DNA of 64,000 bases from Corynebacterium aurimucosum ATCC 700975. GTDB taxonomy: Bacteria; Actinomycetota; Actinomycetes; Mycobacteriales; Mycobacteriaceae. Below the pieces are notes generated by a model, which had not been told where the DNA came from, did no database searches, and saw nothing but the letters and a program-made list of their open reading frames with translations. The DNA lies in NCBI RefSeq assembly GCF_007672725.1, contig NZ_VDTC01000007.1, positions 41,255 to 105,254 of the forward strand, written 5' to 3'. The position numbers and the translations under genes are program-made. Positions 1 to 8,091 of the stretch are shown in pieces. Position 1 is the first letter of the stretch; each line of letters starts with the position of its first letter.

Positions 1-2300
1 CGCTCGAGCTCGCGCTCCAGTTCGCTCTTATCCTCCGAAGTCACCAGCGCGTAGCCCACGCCCAGTACGGAAAGAACAACGAGGACGGGAACGGCAGGCC
101 ACATGGCCTTGCCAAAACCATCTTTGACCTCTTGCGCGCTGGGGCGTGCAGCCCAGTAGGCGTGCCACGTAGGGCGGAATCCGGCGCGGCGGAAGGGATT
201 TTCTACAAACTGGTAGGTCACCTCAGCCAGCACGCAGCTCAGCGGAAGCGAAAGGAGGCCTAGGAGCCAGGAGGGGGCGTCGGACAGCGCGTGGACAATC
301 ATTACCACCGGCCAGTGCCAGAGGTAGAGGGAGAAGGAGCGCTGGCCCAGCCACCGCATCACACGGGTGCGGAAGATCCACGTGAGGGGGCCAGATTCGC
401 GCACCACTGCCCAAATCATTGCCGCGCCGAGGACGCTGGTAAGGACGAGGCCGCCGCGGTAGGTGAAATCCCGATCTGCGCCCATCCACACCAATTGCGC
501 GAGGTAACCAACTAATGCGAAGGAACCAACGGTTCCGGCGAGTATGCCCTTGTTTGCGGCCGGCCAAGAATCCGCGTCCATGTCCTTGTCAGTGGAGGTC
601 ATGAGGAGGGACAGCATCGCGCCGATGAGGAGACCGAACGCGTGGGTATCGGTGCCGTAGTACACACGCGTGGGATCCTCGCCTGGGCTATAGAGCAGTG
701 CCATGGCGACGGCCGACGCACATGCGAGGATGAGCGATACGGCGATGGGCAGGCGCTTGGGCTTGCGGCGGGAAATGGCAAAGACGCCAAGCATCAACAG
801 CGGCCAGATCAGGTAGAACTGTTCCTCGACAGCCAAGGACCAATAGTGGGCGAAAACTTGTACTTCATTAGGCGCAAAATAGGTTTGGCTCGTGGCGATT
901 TGGGTCCAGTTGTTGACAAAGAAGAACGTGCCCAAGAATTGTTCGCGGATGCCAACGGCCAGGTCCCCACCAATGAGCGACACTATCGCTGTGCATATGG
1001 ACAGGACTATGAGTGCGGCCGGGAGGATTCGCCGGAAGCGGCGGAGCCAAAAGCCTTTGAGGCTGATGCGTCCAGTGACGTTGAACTCGCGAACAAGCAG
1101 CGAGGTGATGAGGAACCCGGAAAGGACAAAGAACATGTCCACACCGAGGTAGCCGCCGGGGAGAATATCCCCGAAGAAGTGGTAGATCACCACGGCGAGA
1201 ACCGCTAGACCGCGCAGACCATCCAGGCCCGGCACTTGGCGCAGGCGGGCGCGCGCACGGCGCTTTGAGCCAGCGGGGGCAGTGGGGCCAGAGGCGGTTG
1301 CGTTGCGGGCGGATGCAGAAGCAGCTGCTGGAGCTGCGGCGGCTGTGCCCGCCGCGACGGTTGCGGTTGCAGGGGCGGCTGCAGCGGCGGCAGTGGGGGA
1401 AGCCTGTGCTACTCGCCGCTTTTCTGATCGGCGTTTTTCCTGCTTGGCGCTTAACGCCCCGACGGATTGCGAGCGGCGGGCCAGAGCACGCGAAATCTCG
1501 TTCTCGGTGCCGGGTGAAGCCTTCTTCTCAGGTTGCTTGGATTCCCCGGTTCCTTTGCTCTTTTGGGGCGTTGTGGTTTCCCGGGGCTTTGCGGCCGCCT
1601 CGGTCTTTGTCTCCTCGTTGGCCTTTGCAGTCGCCGGGGCTTTCTTGGGTTTCGGGGCCGTCGCGGCCTTTTCGGCTCCTTCTTGCCGCTTGGGGTGTGC
1701 TGGAGCCGGGGAAGGAGACTGTGCTTTGTCGCCGTGTGCAGGTGGCTGCTTCGCAGCGGGCTGAGTTTGTGATGGCTTGGTTGTTGAAGCCTTGTCGGCG
1801 CTGGGCGTTGCAGGTGCCTGGCGTCGTTGGGCGGGAGCCTGCGGGTTCGGGTGCCGCGGAATGGCCCGACGTGGGCCGCGTCGACCGGCCGAAGCTACTT
1901 CGGCCTCTTCGCGGGCTTTAACTAGTTTGGCCTTTTTCACCGCCGAGGCTTTGGGAAGTGCATCCGGAGTCAGATCTAGAGTGAAGTCTTCAGCCGAACG
2001 TGGGCGTACGCGGCCAGGCCGAGAGGCAGGACGCTGGGCATTACGGGGTCCGTGCCCAGTGGGTGCTGGTGGAGTCTTAGGGGCGCTTGCCTTAGCAGGC
2101 TTATCGTTCGCGGTAGGCGCGGTGGACTTAGCAGGTGGCGGGGACTGAGAAGGCGTAGCAGGCGCAGTGCGCGCGGAAGTTGCAGCGGGTGAAGGCGAGG
2201 TAGTTTTCGAGGAATCCGCCGAGGAGGACGGAGCGGGACTCGATGCAGACGACTCGCCCTTTGCCAAACGTGACATCATCGACCGCAAAAACTTCTTCAC
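1..2300 (-). CDS. Acyltransferase-3 family membrane protein, 3'-truncated, long disordered N-terminus
   Basis: Likely transfers acyl groups to an envelope glycan or lipid at the membrane. The C-terminal part beyond the window edge is missing. The N-terminal signature GLDGLRGLAVLAVVIYH lies near 1229-1180, followed by LGVDMFFVLSGFLI and WSLAVEEQFYLIWP, which are classic acyltransferase-3 (OatA/OafA) motifs. Membrane segments run to the window start, where the last visible one (AVPVLVVLSVLGVGYALV) precedes a charged stretch. About 355 residues rich in Ala, Pro, Lys and Ser precede the enzyme domain; they look disordered and cytoplasmic. I chose the GTG at 2300 because GGAG lies 6 nt upstream; in-frame ATGs at 2279 and 2276 are alternatives. 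Family membership is secure; the substrate is unknown. Confidence 0.85.
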   Translation of the reverse strand, partial: MKKFLRSMMSRLAKGESSASSPAPSSSADSSKTTSPSPAATSARTAPATPSQSPPPAKSTAPTANDKPAKASAPKTPPAPTGHGPRNAQRPASRPGRVRPRSAEDFTLDLTPDALPKASAVKKAKLVKAREEAEVASAGRRGPRRAIPRHPNPQAPAQRRQAPATPSADKASTTKPSQTQPAAKQPPAHGDKAQSPSPAPAHPKRQEGAEKAATAPKPKKAPATAKANEETKTEAAAKPRETTTPQKSKGTGESKQPEKKASPGTENEISRALARRSQSVGALSAKQEKRRSEKRRVAQASPTAAAAAAPATATVAAGTAAAAPAAASASARNATASGPTAPAGSKRRARARLRQVPGLDGLRGLAVLAVVIYHFFGDILPGGYLGVDMFFVLSGFLITSLLVREFNVTGRISLKGFWLRRFRRILPAALIVLSICTAIVSLIGGDLAVGIREQFLGTFFFVNNWTQIATSQTYFAPNEVQVFAHYWSLAVEEQFYLIWPLLMLGVFAISRRKPKRLPIAVSLILACASAVAMALLYSPGEDPTRVYYGTDTHAFGLLIGAMLSLLMTSTDKDMDADSWPAANKGILAGTVGSFALVGYLAQLVWMGADRDFTYRGGLVLTSVLGAAMIWAVVRESGPLTWIFRTRVMRWLGQRSFSLYLWHWPVVMIVHALSDAPSWLLGLLSLPLSCVLAEVTYQFVENPFRRAGFRPTWHAYWAARPSAQEVKDGFGKAMWPAVPVLVVLSVLGVGYALVTSEDKSELERELE

Positions 2301-2330
2301 TACACACTCCGCAGGTAGACACCGGGGTTC

Positions 2331-2387
2331 GGGTACTGAGGCTCAGTAACCCGAGTAATCCTACTCTGTGCGTACGGGCTACTCGGG
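2331..2387. repeat. Two adjacent inverted repeats upstream of the acyltransferase
   Basis: The first is a near-palindrome (GGGTACTGA, then TCAGTAACCC) at 2331-2352. The second pairs CCCGAGTA (2350-2357) with TACTCGGG (2380-2387). They overlap, so they could be alternative structures in the transcript between the HAD gene and the acyltransferase, or regulator sites. No U-run follows, so a classical terminator is not supported. Confidence 0.4.
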
Positions 2388-2407
2388 CAAGGCTGCGGGG
2401 GAGCGTG

Positions 2408-3205
2408 TTAGGTGCGCAAAAGCTGGCGAAGGACGGTGCTAACCCCGTTGTTGGTATTAGCTGGGGCGATGATATCTGCGATTTCCTTCAGCTGAGGATG
2501 CGCGTTTTCCATGGCCACAGCCGTCCCGGCGGCGCGCAGCATCTCGAAATCATTGAGGTAGTCACCGAAGGCGACAGTGGCTGCGATCGGAATACCGGCG
2601 AGCTCAGCGAGCTTGGCCAGCGCCGTACCTTTTTCCACGCCGCGGGCCATCACATCGAGCCAGACCTTGCCGGATACCGCGACATTGTCCTCCGGGACGG
2701 CGCGGACGATGGGATCGTAAATGTGCGCCTCAGAACCAGATTCGCAGAAAATAGCAATCTTGATGATGTTGCTATCCGGCACTGCATCCAAGTCATCGAC
2801 CCAAGTGACCGCCTTGTAGTACTTTGCAATCTCTGTACGTGCCGCGTCTGACACATCCCGTGCAACGTAGGCGGTCTCCGGGGAACATAGAACTACGGTA
2901 TGTTCCACGCCGATGGCCGCAGTAGCCTCCCGTGCCGCGTGCACGGTGGATTCCGCAAGCGGGAATGCCGCGATGATCTCACCGCCGCGCATGATGACTG
3001 AGCCGTTTTCGGCGATAAACGTTTCGCCTTTCGGGAACATGTCCTTCAAGGTGGCCAGTTGGCGCCCCGAGGCCGGAACCAGCTCGCAGCCGCGGGCAGT
3101 GGCTAGGTCCTGGAGCTCCGAAAAGTCTGCAGGGAGTTGGCCATGCGCGTCGAGGAGCGTGCCGTCCATATCAAGGGCAACAAGTTGTGGGAGCAAGTAA
3201 GTCAC
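2408..3205 (-). CDS. Cof-type HAD-IIB hydrolase (sugar/nucleotide phosphatase)
   Basis: A 265-residue cytoplasmic phosphatase of the haloacid dehalogenase superfamily. Motif I is LVALDMDGTLLD near residues 8-19 (both Asp present). The C-terminal motif AFGDYLNDFEML carries the acidic residues of motif IV. The large cap between them (about residues 90-190) is the C2B type, as in Cof/YbiV/YidA phosphatases. The in vivo substrate cannot be read from sequence. It is transcribed toward the acyltransferase with about 100 bp between them, and diverges from the hydratase-like gene on the right. Confidence 0.85.
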   Translation of the reverse strand: MTYLLPQLVALDMDGTLLDAHGQLPADFSELQDLATARGCELVPASGRQLATLKDMFPKGETFIAENGSVIMRGGEIIAAFPLAESTVHAAREATAAIGVEHTVVLCSPETAYVARDVSDAARTEIAKYYKAVTWVDDLDAVPDSNIIKIAIFCESGSEAHIYDPIVRAVPEDNVAVSGKVWLDVMARGVEKGTALAKLAELAGIPIAATVAFGDYLNDFEMLRAAGTAVAMENAHPQLKEIADIIAPANTNNGVSTVLRQLLRT

Positions 3206-3304
3206 ACCAATCTAAAAGTGTTGGGCTAGAGGCGGGGAACCATGTCCAACGTAGCGCCAAGAAATAGGTGGCTGAAACTTTTGTGATATGGAACACTGGT
3301 GCGC

Positions 3305-4339
3305 ATGACTACGACTGATCCAGTACTCGTTTCCGTGCGCAACCACACAGGAGTCCTCGAACTCAACCGGCCGAAGGCCCTGAACTCTTTGAACCCGGAC
3401 ATGATTGACATCATCCGCCGCTCCCTCGAAGCGTGGGCGCAGGATGACGACATCGAGCAGGTCCTTATTTACTCCAACAGTCCCAAGGCATTCTGCGCTG
3501 GCGGCGATGTGCGTCACGCGCGGGAGGGAATCGCGGAAGGCAAGCTGGACGAGGTCGATGCCTTCTTCGCCAGCGAGTACCTCACCAACGGCGATATCGC
3601 CGAGTTTCCGAAGTCCTACATCGCCGTCATCGACGGCGTCGTCATGGGCGGTGGATTGGGCATTTCCCTGCACGGTTCGCACCGCGTGGTGACGGAAAAG
3701 GCCTTCGCTTCGATGCCCGAGATGAATATCGGCTACGTCACGGACGTCGGAGTAGCTTATGCGGCCCAGCGCATGGTGGGCACCCGCGGCGTAGCTTCGC
3801 CGGGTTTGGCAAAGTTTTGGGGGCTGAGCGGGTACCGCATGTATGCCGCCGACATGCTGTGGACGGGCGTGGCAACCCACGTGGTCAAGGATGCCGCCGA
3901 GCTGATTGAAGCCGCTATCGAGCGCGGTATTGATGCCGCACTGGAAGAGCTGGCCCTACCCGCGCCACAGCAGCCAGCACCGCTCGAGCAGGTGGCTCAA
4001 GACCTGGAGGAGACCTTCGCGCTGCCCACGTGGGAGGAGATTTCCGCGGAGCTGGACAAGCGCCCGCAGATCGCCGGCGAGGTGCGTCGCCTCATGGCAG
4101 CCGCGTGCCCAGCCGCCATCATCGCGGCCAATGAGCTCTATGAGGCGGAAGCCGCTGTCGACGATATCCGTGAGGCGCTCCTGCTAGAACTCAAACTGGG
4201 CATGCACATGTATCGCCGCCCTGACTTTTCCGAAGGCGTGCGTGCGGTACTGGTGGATAAGACCCAAGATGCAGCGTTTAACCCGGCGACCACGGAGGAC
4301 GTTGACGTCGAAGAATTCCGCGCGGTGCTGAGCTCCTAG
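3305..4339 (+). CDS. 3-hydroxyisobutyryl-CoA hydrolase-like crotonase
   Basis: A 344-residue crotonase-fold protein of the HIBYL-CoA hydrolase branch. It shows LELNRPKALNSLN near residues 18-30, the oxyanion-hole segments FCAGGDVRHA (63-72) and GVVMGGGLGIS (111-121), and SMPEMNIGYVTDVGVAY. That last segment places Glu139 and Asp147 eight residues apart, as the catalytic Glu/Asp pair of HIBCH. After the Asp it has VGVAY where the family, including the paralogue at 13844, has GGSY or GGGY, so substrate preference may differ. A GTG at 3299 is an alternative start. It lies next to the convergent unknown gene of the sulfolipid operon, about 8 kb from the main branched-chain genes. Confidence 0.8.
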   Translation: MTTTDPVLVSVRNHTGVLELNRPKALNSLNPDMIDIIRRSLEAWAQDDDIEQVLIYSNSPKAFCAGGDVRHAREGIAEGKLDEVDAFFASEYLTNGDIAEFPKSYIAVIDGVVMGGGLGISLHGSHRVVTEKAFASMPEMNIGYVTDVGVAYAAQRMVGTRGVASPGLAKFWGLSGYRMYAADMLWTGVATHVVKDAAELIEAAIERGIDAALEELALPAPQQPAPLEQVAQDLEETFALPTWEEISAELDKRPQIAGEVRRLMAAACPAAIIAANELYEAEAAVDDIREALLLELKLGMHMYRRPDFSEGVRAVLVDKTQDAAFNPATTEDVDVEEFRAVLSS

Positions 4340-4342
4340 CAG

Positions 4343-5479
4343 CTATATAGGGCGTGCTCGCTGGTATGCGGCGCGCGCCCGCTGCTCATCCACTCCCGCC
4401 GGCACCGCAACATTGAGCGTGGCCTGCGCGGCGGCCCGTGACGGCGCAGGCAGGTGAAACGCGGGGGCGTCAGAAAGCGCCAGGCCTTGGCGGCCGTCGG
4501 GTAGCTGCACTGGCAGCAGGGTCCACAGCCCCAGAATTGGCATGGCTAGCTGCGGCAAGCGCAGAGAGTGTGCCTCGGGGATGGGTACGCGGGCGCGAAT
4601 CAGTTCGGGGATGGCATTGTCATATCCGAAGCGGCGCAGGTTCGCCGCGGCGTGGGCGGACATGGAACCGGAGAGCTCGTCCGCCCATGCCCACGTAAAG
4701 GTGTTCGTTGTGGCGTTGAGGGTGGCGATGAGATGGGAGGGAACCGTAAGCGAACCATAATCAGAGTTCACCACGGTGCGCGACGTGTCAGGGTCAAGGT
4801 CAGCCCACAGGTTGGGGAATCGGGCCTCCAGGAAGAAATTGTGCTCGGTGGCCATAAAGTGGGCGTCGGCCAGCACATCGCGTGCGCTGAGCCCGCCGCG
4901 GCCCAAGGGATGGGGGAGAGCCGTGATCCGGGCGCCGTGGAAGTGCGCGAGGCCTTGTACAACATCTGGTGCCACGCCCACATAGGAGGCGAGCTCGGCG
5001 GTGGCGAGGTGTTCGTCGACGCCTCCCTCAATATCCCCCGTATGCTCAAGCCCGGCCAGGATGCTGACACGGGGATCGGGGTGGATCTCCGCGAAGTTGA
5101 CGGCGACGAGCGCCTCGCCCTCGCCCTGCGGGACGCGGATGACTGGGCGGTCACCCACGAGCCGCCGCGCCAAGCCGCGGAGCAGGGCGGAATCGGGTTG
5201 CGGGCCGTGGAACTCCGGTTGCGGCGCGTGTTCCGTCAACCCCGTAGACCAGTGCAAGCGGCCATCCTGGATTGTGGCTAGGCGCAGGCCATCGAAGTCA
5301 TAGGTCCCAGAGGCGGTAGTAAAACGCACCACTGCGCGCTGATCGGTGGCGGGCTCGGAGTCGGAAGATGCAAAGTTCACCTCGACGTCGCGCACGTCGC
5401 CCAAGCGTGAGGAGAACGCGGCGTCGATGCCGGCTTGAATGAAGGCGCCAGCGGAGTACAGGTCCTGGGCTGAGTCCAT
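4343..5479 (-). CDS. Protein of unknown function, last gene of the sulfolipid-type operon
   Basis: 378 residues, soluble, with no signal peptide or membrane segment. I do not recognise a family with confidence. It is rich in His, Trp and acidic residues; the middle contains SDYGSLTVPSHLIATLNAT and TFTWAWADELSG, resembling uncharacterised actinobacterial proteins with a WxWA motif. It starts 20 bp after the stop of the sqdX-like gene on the same strand, so it is probably cotranscribed with sqdX and sqdB. That suggests, without proving, a role linked to the same glycolipid. It converges with the crotonase gene, with only 3 bp between the stops. Confidence 0.7.
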   Translation of the reverse strand: MDSAQDLYSAGAFIQAGIDAAFSSRLGDVRDVEVNFASSDSEPATDQRAVVRFTTASGTYDFDGLRLATIQDGRLHWSTGLTEHAPQPEFHGPQPDSALLRGLARRLVGDRPVIRVPQGEGEALVAVNFAEIHPDPRVSILAGLEHTGDIEGGVDEHLATAELASYVGVAPDVVQGLAHFHGARITALPHPLGRGGLSARDVLADAHFMATEHNFFLEARFPNLWADLDPDTSRTVVNSDYGSLTVPSHLIATLNATTNTFTWAWADELSGSMSAHAAANLRRFGYDNAIPELIRARVPIPEAHSLRLPQLAMPILGLWTLLPVQLPDGRQGLALSDAPAFHLPAPSRAAAQATLNVAVPAGVDEQRARAAYQRARPI

Positions 5480-5499
5480 TAGTGCTCCTTGACTTGGTT

Positions 5500-6642
5500 T
5501 TATTCCCTGAAGAAGGGATGCTCGATAGCCTCCTCATATGCCTGAAGGAGGGCTTGGGTGGATTCTACCCAGGAATACTTTTCGGCTTCGCGGCGGGCGG
5601 CAGCACCCATCGTCTCCCGACGCGTGGCGTCACGAAGAAGATTGACGGTAGCGCTGGCCCAGGCCTCATCATCGGCATCGGGTTCGATGAGATGTCCTGT
5701 AACGCCTTCCTCAATGACGAAGGGAATACCGCCGGCATTCGTGCCGATGACCGGCACACCCGAGGCGAAGGACTCTAGCGCCACAAGGCCCAGTGTCTCC
5801 GTGGCGGAGGGGAAGAGGAAGACATCTCCGACAGCGAAGGCAGCGGCGAGCTCCTCGCCGGACAAGTAACCGGTGAACACGGTGTGCGAAGGATCGAAGT
5901 TGGCCTTGAGCTCCTCCAGCGCAGGGCCATCGCCGACGACGGCAAGGCGGGCGTCACCAAGCTCTGTCCGCACCAGGTGCATTACGTGGTCGAGGCGCTC
6001 CAAGTCCTTTTCCTTGGAGACCCTCCCGATATAGGTCACCAGCGGGGAGTCCGGGTTACCACCGGTGAGGCGCTCGCGCATCTGCGCGGTGGCGCGGCTG
6101 GGGTGGTAGGCCTGCGTATCGACAGCCTTGGGCCACAGGTGCACGTTGTGGATCCCCACCTCCCGAGCCTTATCCACCATGGGGCCTGAGGTGCATAGGT
6201 TCACCGCAGCCTGGTTGTGCAGGTACTTCAGAGCGGCCTCAGTCAGCGGGCGGGTCCACCCGATGCCCAGTGCATCGACGTATTCAGGCACGTTGGTGTG
6301 GAAGCTAGCCACCAGCGGCACGGCATCGCGCTGCGCGGCAAAGACACCGAGCGCCGCTGTCCAAATGGGATTGACCGCGTGGATGACATCGGGATCGAAA
6401 TCCCTGATTTCCTTGAAGAACTTCCACGAAGGCAAGCCGAATTTGATTTCCGGGTAGACCCACAGCGACAAGCTGGGTATGCGGGTGACCTCGAAGCCGG
6501 CGTAGGTTGCAGGGGCCTTGCCCGTGGCAAAAATCCGGACCTCATGGCCCATCGCGGCCAGCTGGTCCAGAGTGCGCGTCAGGCGCGTGACCACGCCGTC
6601 GATCTTGGGGAGGAAGACCTCGGTAACGATTGCGATGCGCAC
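5500..6642 (-). CDS. sqdX: GT4 glycosyltransferase, SqdX/SQD2-like sulfoquinovosyltransferase
   Basis: A 380-residue GT-B enzyme that should transfer a sugar from a nucleotide donor to diacylglycerol or a related acceptor at the cytoplasmic membrane face. The N-terminal MRIAIVTEVFLPKIDGVVTR and the stretch HNQAAVNLCTSGPMV followed by LWPKAVDTQAYHPS read like cyanobacterial SqdX. The C-terminal donor-binding domain has YIGRVSKEKDLERL and the EX7E-type segment SATETLGLVALESFASG. Its start lies 6 bp downstream of the sqdB stop, so the two are surely one operon, which supports UDP-sulfoquinovose as donor. The main alternative is a GDP-mannose-dependent lipid mannosyltransferase such as MgtA, a close corynebacterial relative. 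Confidence 0.75.
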   Translation of the reverse strand: MRIAIVTEVFLPKIDGVVTRLTRTLDQLAAMGHEVRIFATGKAPATYAGFEVTRIPSLSLWVYPEIKFGLPSWKFFKEIRDFDPDVIHAVNPIWTAALGVFAAQRDAVPLVASFHTNVPEYVDALGIGWTRPLTEAALKYLHNQAAVNLCTSGPMVDKAREVGIHNVHLWPKAVDTQAYHPSRATAQMRERLTGGNPDSPLVTYIGRVSKEKDLERLDHVMHLVRTELGDARLAVVGDGPALEELKANFDPSHTVFTGYLSGEELAAAFAVGDVFLFPSATETLGLVALESFASGVPVIGTNAGGIPFVIEEGVTGHLIEPDADDEAWASATVNLLRDATRRETMGAAARREAEKYSWVESTQALLQAYEEAIEHPFFRE

Positions 6643-6648
6643 GGAGGA

Positions 6649-7845
6649 CTAGGCCTCCGTGGAGGGGACGCCGGCGTGCTGCTGGCGCGTCCACAGCGAT
6701 TGCGCCGGAATCTTGGAGCGGTCAGCGCGGTCGGCGTACTTGCGTGCGACTTCCTCCACCTCGTGCAGCAGCCCTTCAGACAAGGTGGTCGGTTCCAGCC
6801 CCAGGTTGAGGAAGGTGTCGTTGGTGACGTGGAGCTCATTTTCCGCGGATTCCTTGCGCGGGTTCGGCACGTAGGCCACCTCTGCGCCAGAGATCTTCGC
6901 AACCAACTCCGCTAAGTCACGTACGCGGTGGGTTTCCGTCATCTGGTTGATGATCTTGACGCGCTCACCGCGCGCCGGCGGGTTCTGCAAAGCTAGCTCG
7001 ATGCAGCGCACCATGTCCCGGATGTGGATAAAAGCGCGGGTCTGGCCACCGGTGCCGTGCACGGTCAGTGGGTAGTCGATGCCGGCTTGGATGAGGAAGC
7101 GGTTGAGCACCGTGCCGTAGTCACCGTCATAATCAAAGCGGTTGATAAGGCGCTCGTCCTTCTGGGTCTGCTCCGTGTGCGTGCCCCAAATGATGCCCTG
7201 GTGCAGATCGGTGATGCGCAGCTCATCGTTCTTGGCGTAGTAGGCAAACAGGTGCTGGTCCAGCACCTTCGTCATGTGGTAGACCGAGCCCGGGTTGGAG
7301 GGGTACAGGATCTGCTGCTTGACGACGCCCCCCTCACCCGCATCCACCTGCACGTCCAGGTAGCCTTCCGGGATCTTCATTCCGGCGGTGCCGTAGCCGT
7401 AGACACCCATGGTTCCCAAGTGAGCGACGTGGATATCCTGCTCAGATTCCACGATGGCGGCGAGCAGGTTGTGGGTGGCGTTGATGTTGTTATCCACCGT
7501 GTAGCGCTTGGTGCGCGAATTTTTCATGGAATAGGGGGCGGCGCGCTGCTCAGCGAAGTGCACCACGGCATCCGGGCGTTCGGTATTCAGGAACTCGAGC
7601 AGGTCGTCGTAGTCCTGGGCCACGTCGAGGTTGCGGAAGCCAATGGTCTTGCCGGAAACCTCGGTCCACGCAGCCAGGCGTTCCTCAATGGAGGCGATGG
7701 GTGTTAAGGATTCCGCGCCCAACTCCTCATCGATGGCGCGCCGGGAGAGGTTATCCACGATGATGACGTCATGGCCTTGGTCGGAGAGATAAAGGGAAGC
7801 GGGCCACCCACAGAAGCCGTCTCCGCCGAGAATCGCTACCTTCAT
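6649..7845 (-). CDS. sqdB: UDP-sulfoquinovose synthase (SQD1/SqdB)
   Basis: A 398-residue extended short-chain dehydrogenase that converts UDP-glucose and sulfite to UDP-sulfoquinovose. It has the N-terminal NAD site GGDGFCGWPASLYL, then family-specific segments close to plant SQD1: SLTPIASIEERL, DAVVHFAEQRAAPYSM, HLGTMGVYGYG and GTVLNRFLIQAGIDYPLTV. The catalytic triad is visible as the Thr of LGTMGVYG and the Tyr/Lys of SVYHMTKVLD (YxxxK). These segments separate it from ordinary NAD-epimerases. It is the first gene of the operon with the sqdX-like gene. A large palindrome lies 93-133 bp upstream of the start. Confidence 0.9.
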   Translation of the reverse strand: MKVAILGGDGFCGWPASLYLSDQGHDVIIVDNLSRRAIDEELGAESLTPIASIEERLAAWTEVSGKTIGFRNLDVAQDYDDLLEFLNTERPDAVVHFAEQRAAPYSMKNSRTKRYTVDNNINATHNLLAAIVESEQDIHVAHLGTMGVYGYGTAGMKIPEGYLDVQVDAGEGGVVKQQILYPSNPGSVYHMTKVLDQHLFAYYAKNDELRITDLHQGIIWGTHTEQTQKDERLINRFDYDGDYGTVLNRFLIQAGIDYPLTVHGTGGQTRAFIHIRDMVRCIELALQNPPARGERVKIINQMTETHRVRDLAELVAKISGAEVAYVPNPRKESAENELHVTNDTFLNLGLEPTTLSEGLLHEVEEVARKYADRADRSKIPAQSLWTRQQHAGVPSTEA

Positions 7846-7938
7846 TACTTATCTCTCCACATCACTGTCGGGGGCACGAGCTACGGCGCCGCCGACGATG
7901 GGGAAACCCCGTCGCGGCGGCAAGCACTTTTCAATACC

Positions 7939-7978
7939 TTACCGTTGACGGCCCTCACATGAGGGCCCTTAACGGTAA
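7939..7978. promoter_or_regulatory. 40-bp bipartite palindrome between divergent sqdB and the GAP-like gene
   Basis: Outer arms TTACCGTT (7939-7946) and AACGGTAA (7971-7978) enclose inner arms GGCCCTC (7950-7956) and GAGGGCC (7961-7967). The mismatched triplets between outer and inner arms are symmetric, and the loop is 4 nt. It sits between divergent genes, so it cannot terminate a converging pair; an operator or a structured 5' leader of sqdB is more likely. Confidence 0.5.
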
Positions 7979-8078
7979 ACAGTGAGTGAATGTTTCCTCG
8001 GGCTGCACCACTAGAGCAAAGCATGGTGCAGGGCGCAGGAGGCTCGGTGTCCAGAGTAAGTTCTGCAAACGCGCCCTG

Positions 8079-8084
8079 TACACT
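8079..8084 (+). promoter_or_regulatory. Candidate -10 box, leaderless start of the GAP-like gene
   Basis: TACACT fits the corynebacterial TANNNT consensus and ends 7 nt before the ATG at 8092. There is no ribosome-binding site in between, which supports a leaderless mRNA and this start over the upstream in-frame ATG at 7990. Confidence 0.45.
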
Positions 8085-8091
8085 GGCCCGC

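Noticed and set aside
642..2349. Plus-strand open frames across the acyltransferase
   Set aside because: The minus-strand frame gives a continuous acyltransferase-3 protein; the plus-strand frames are low-complexity shadows of its Pro/Ala-rich arm.
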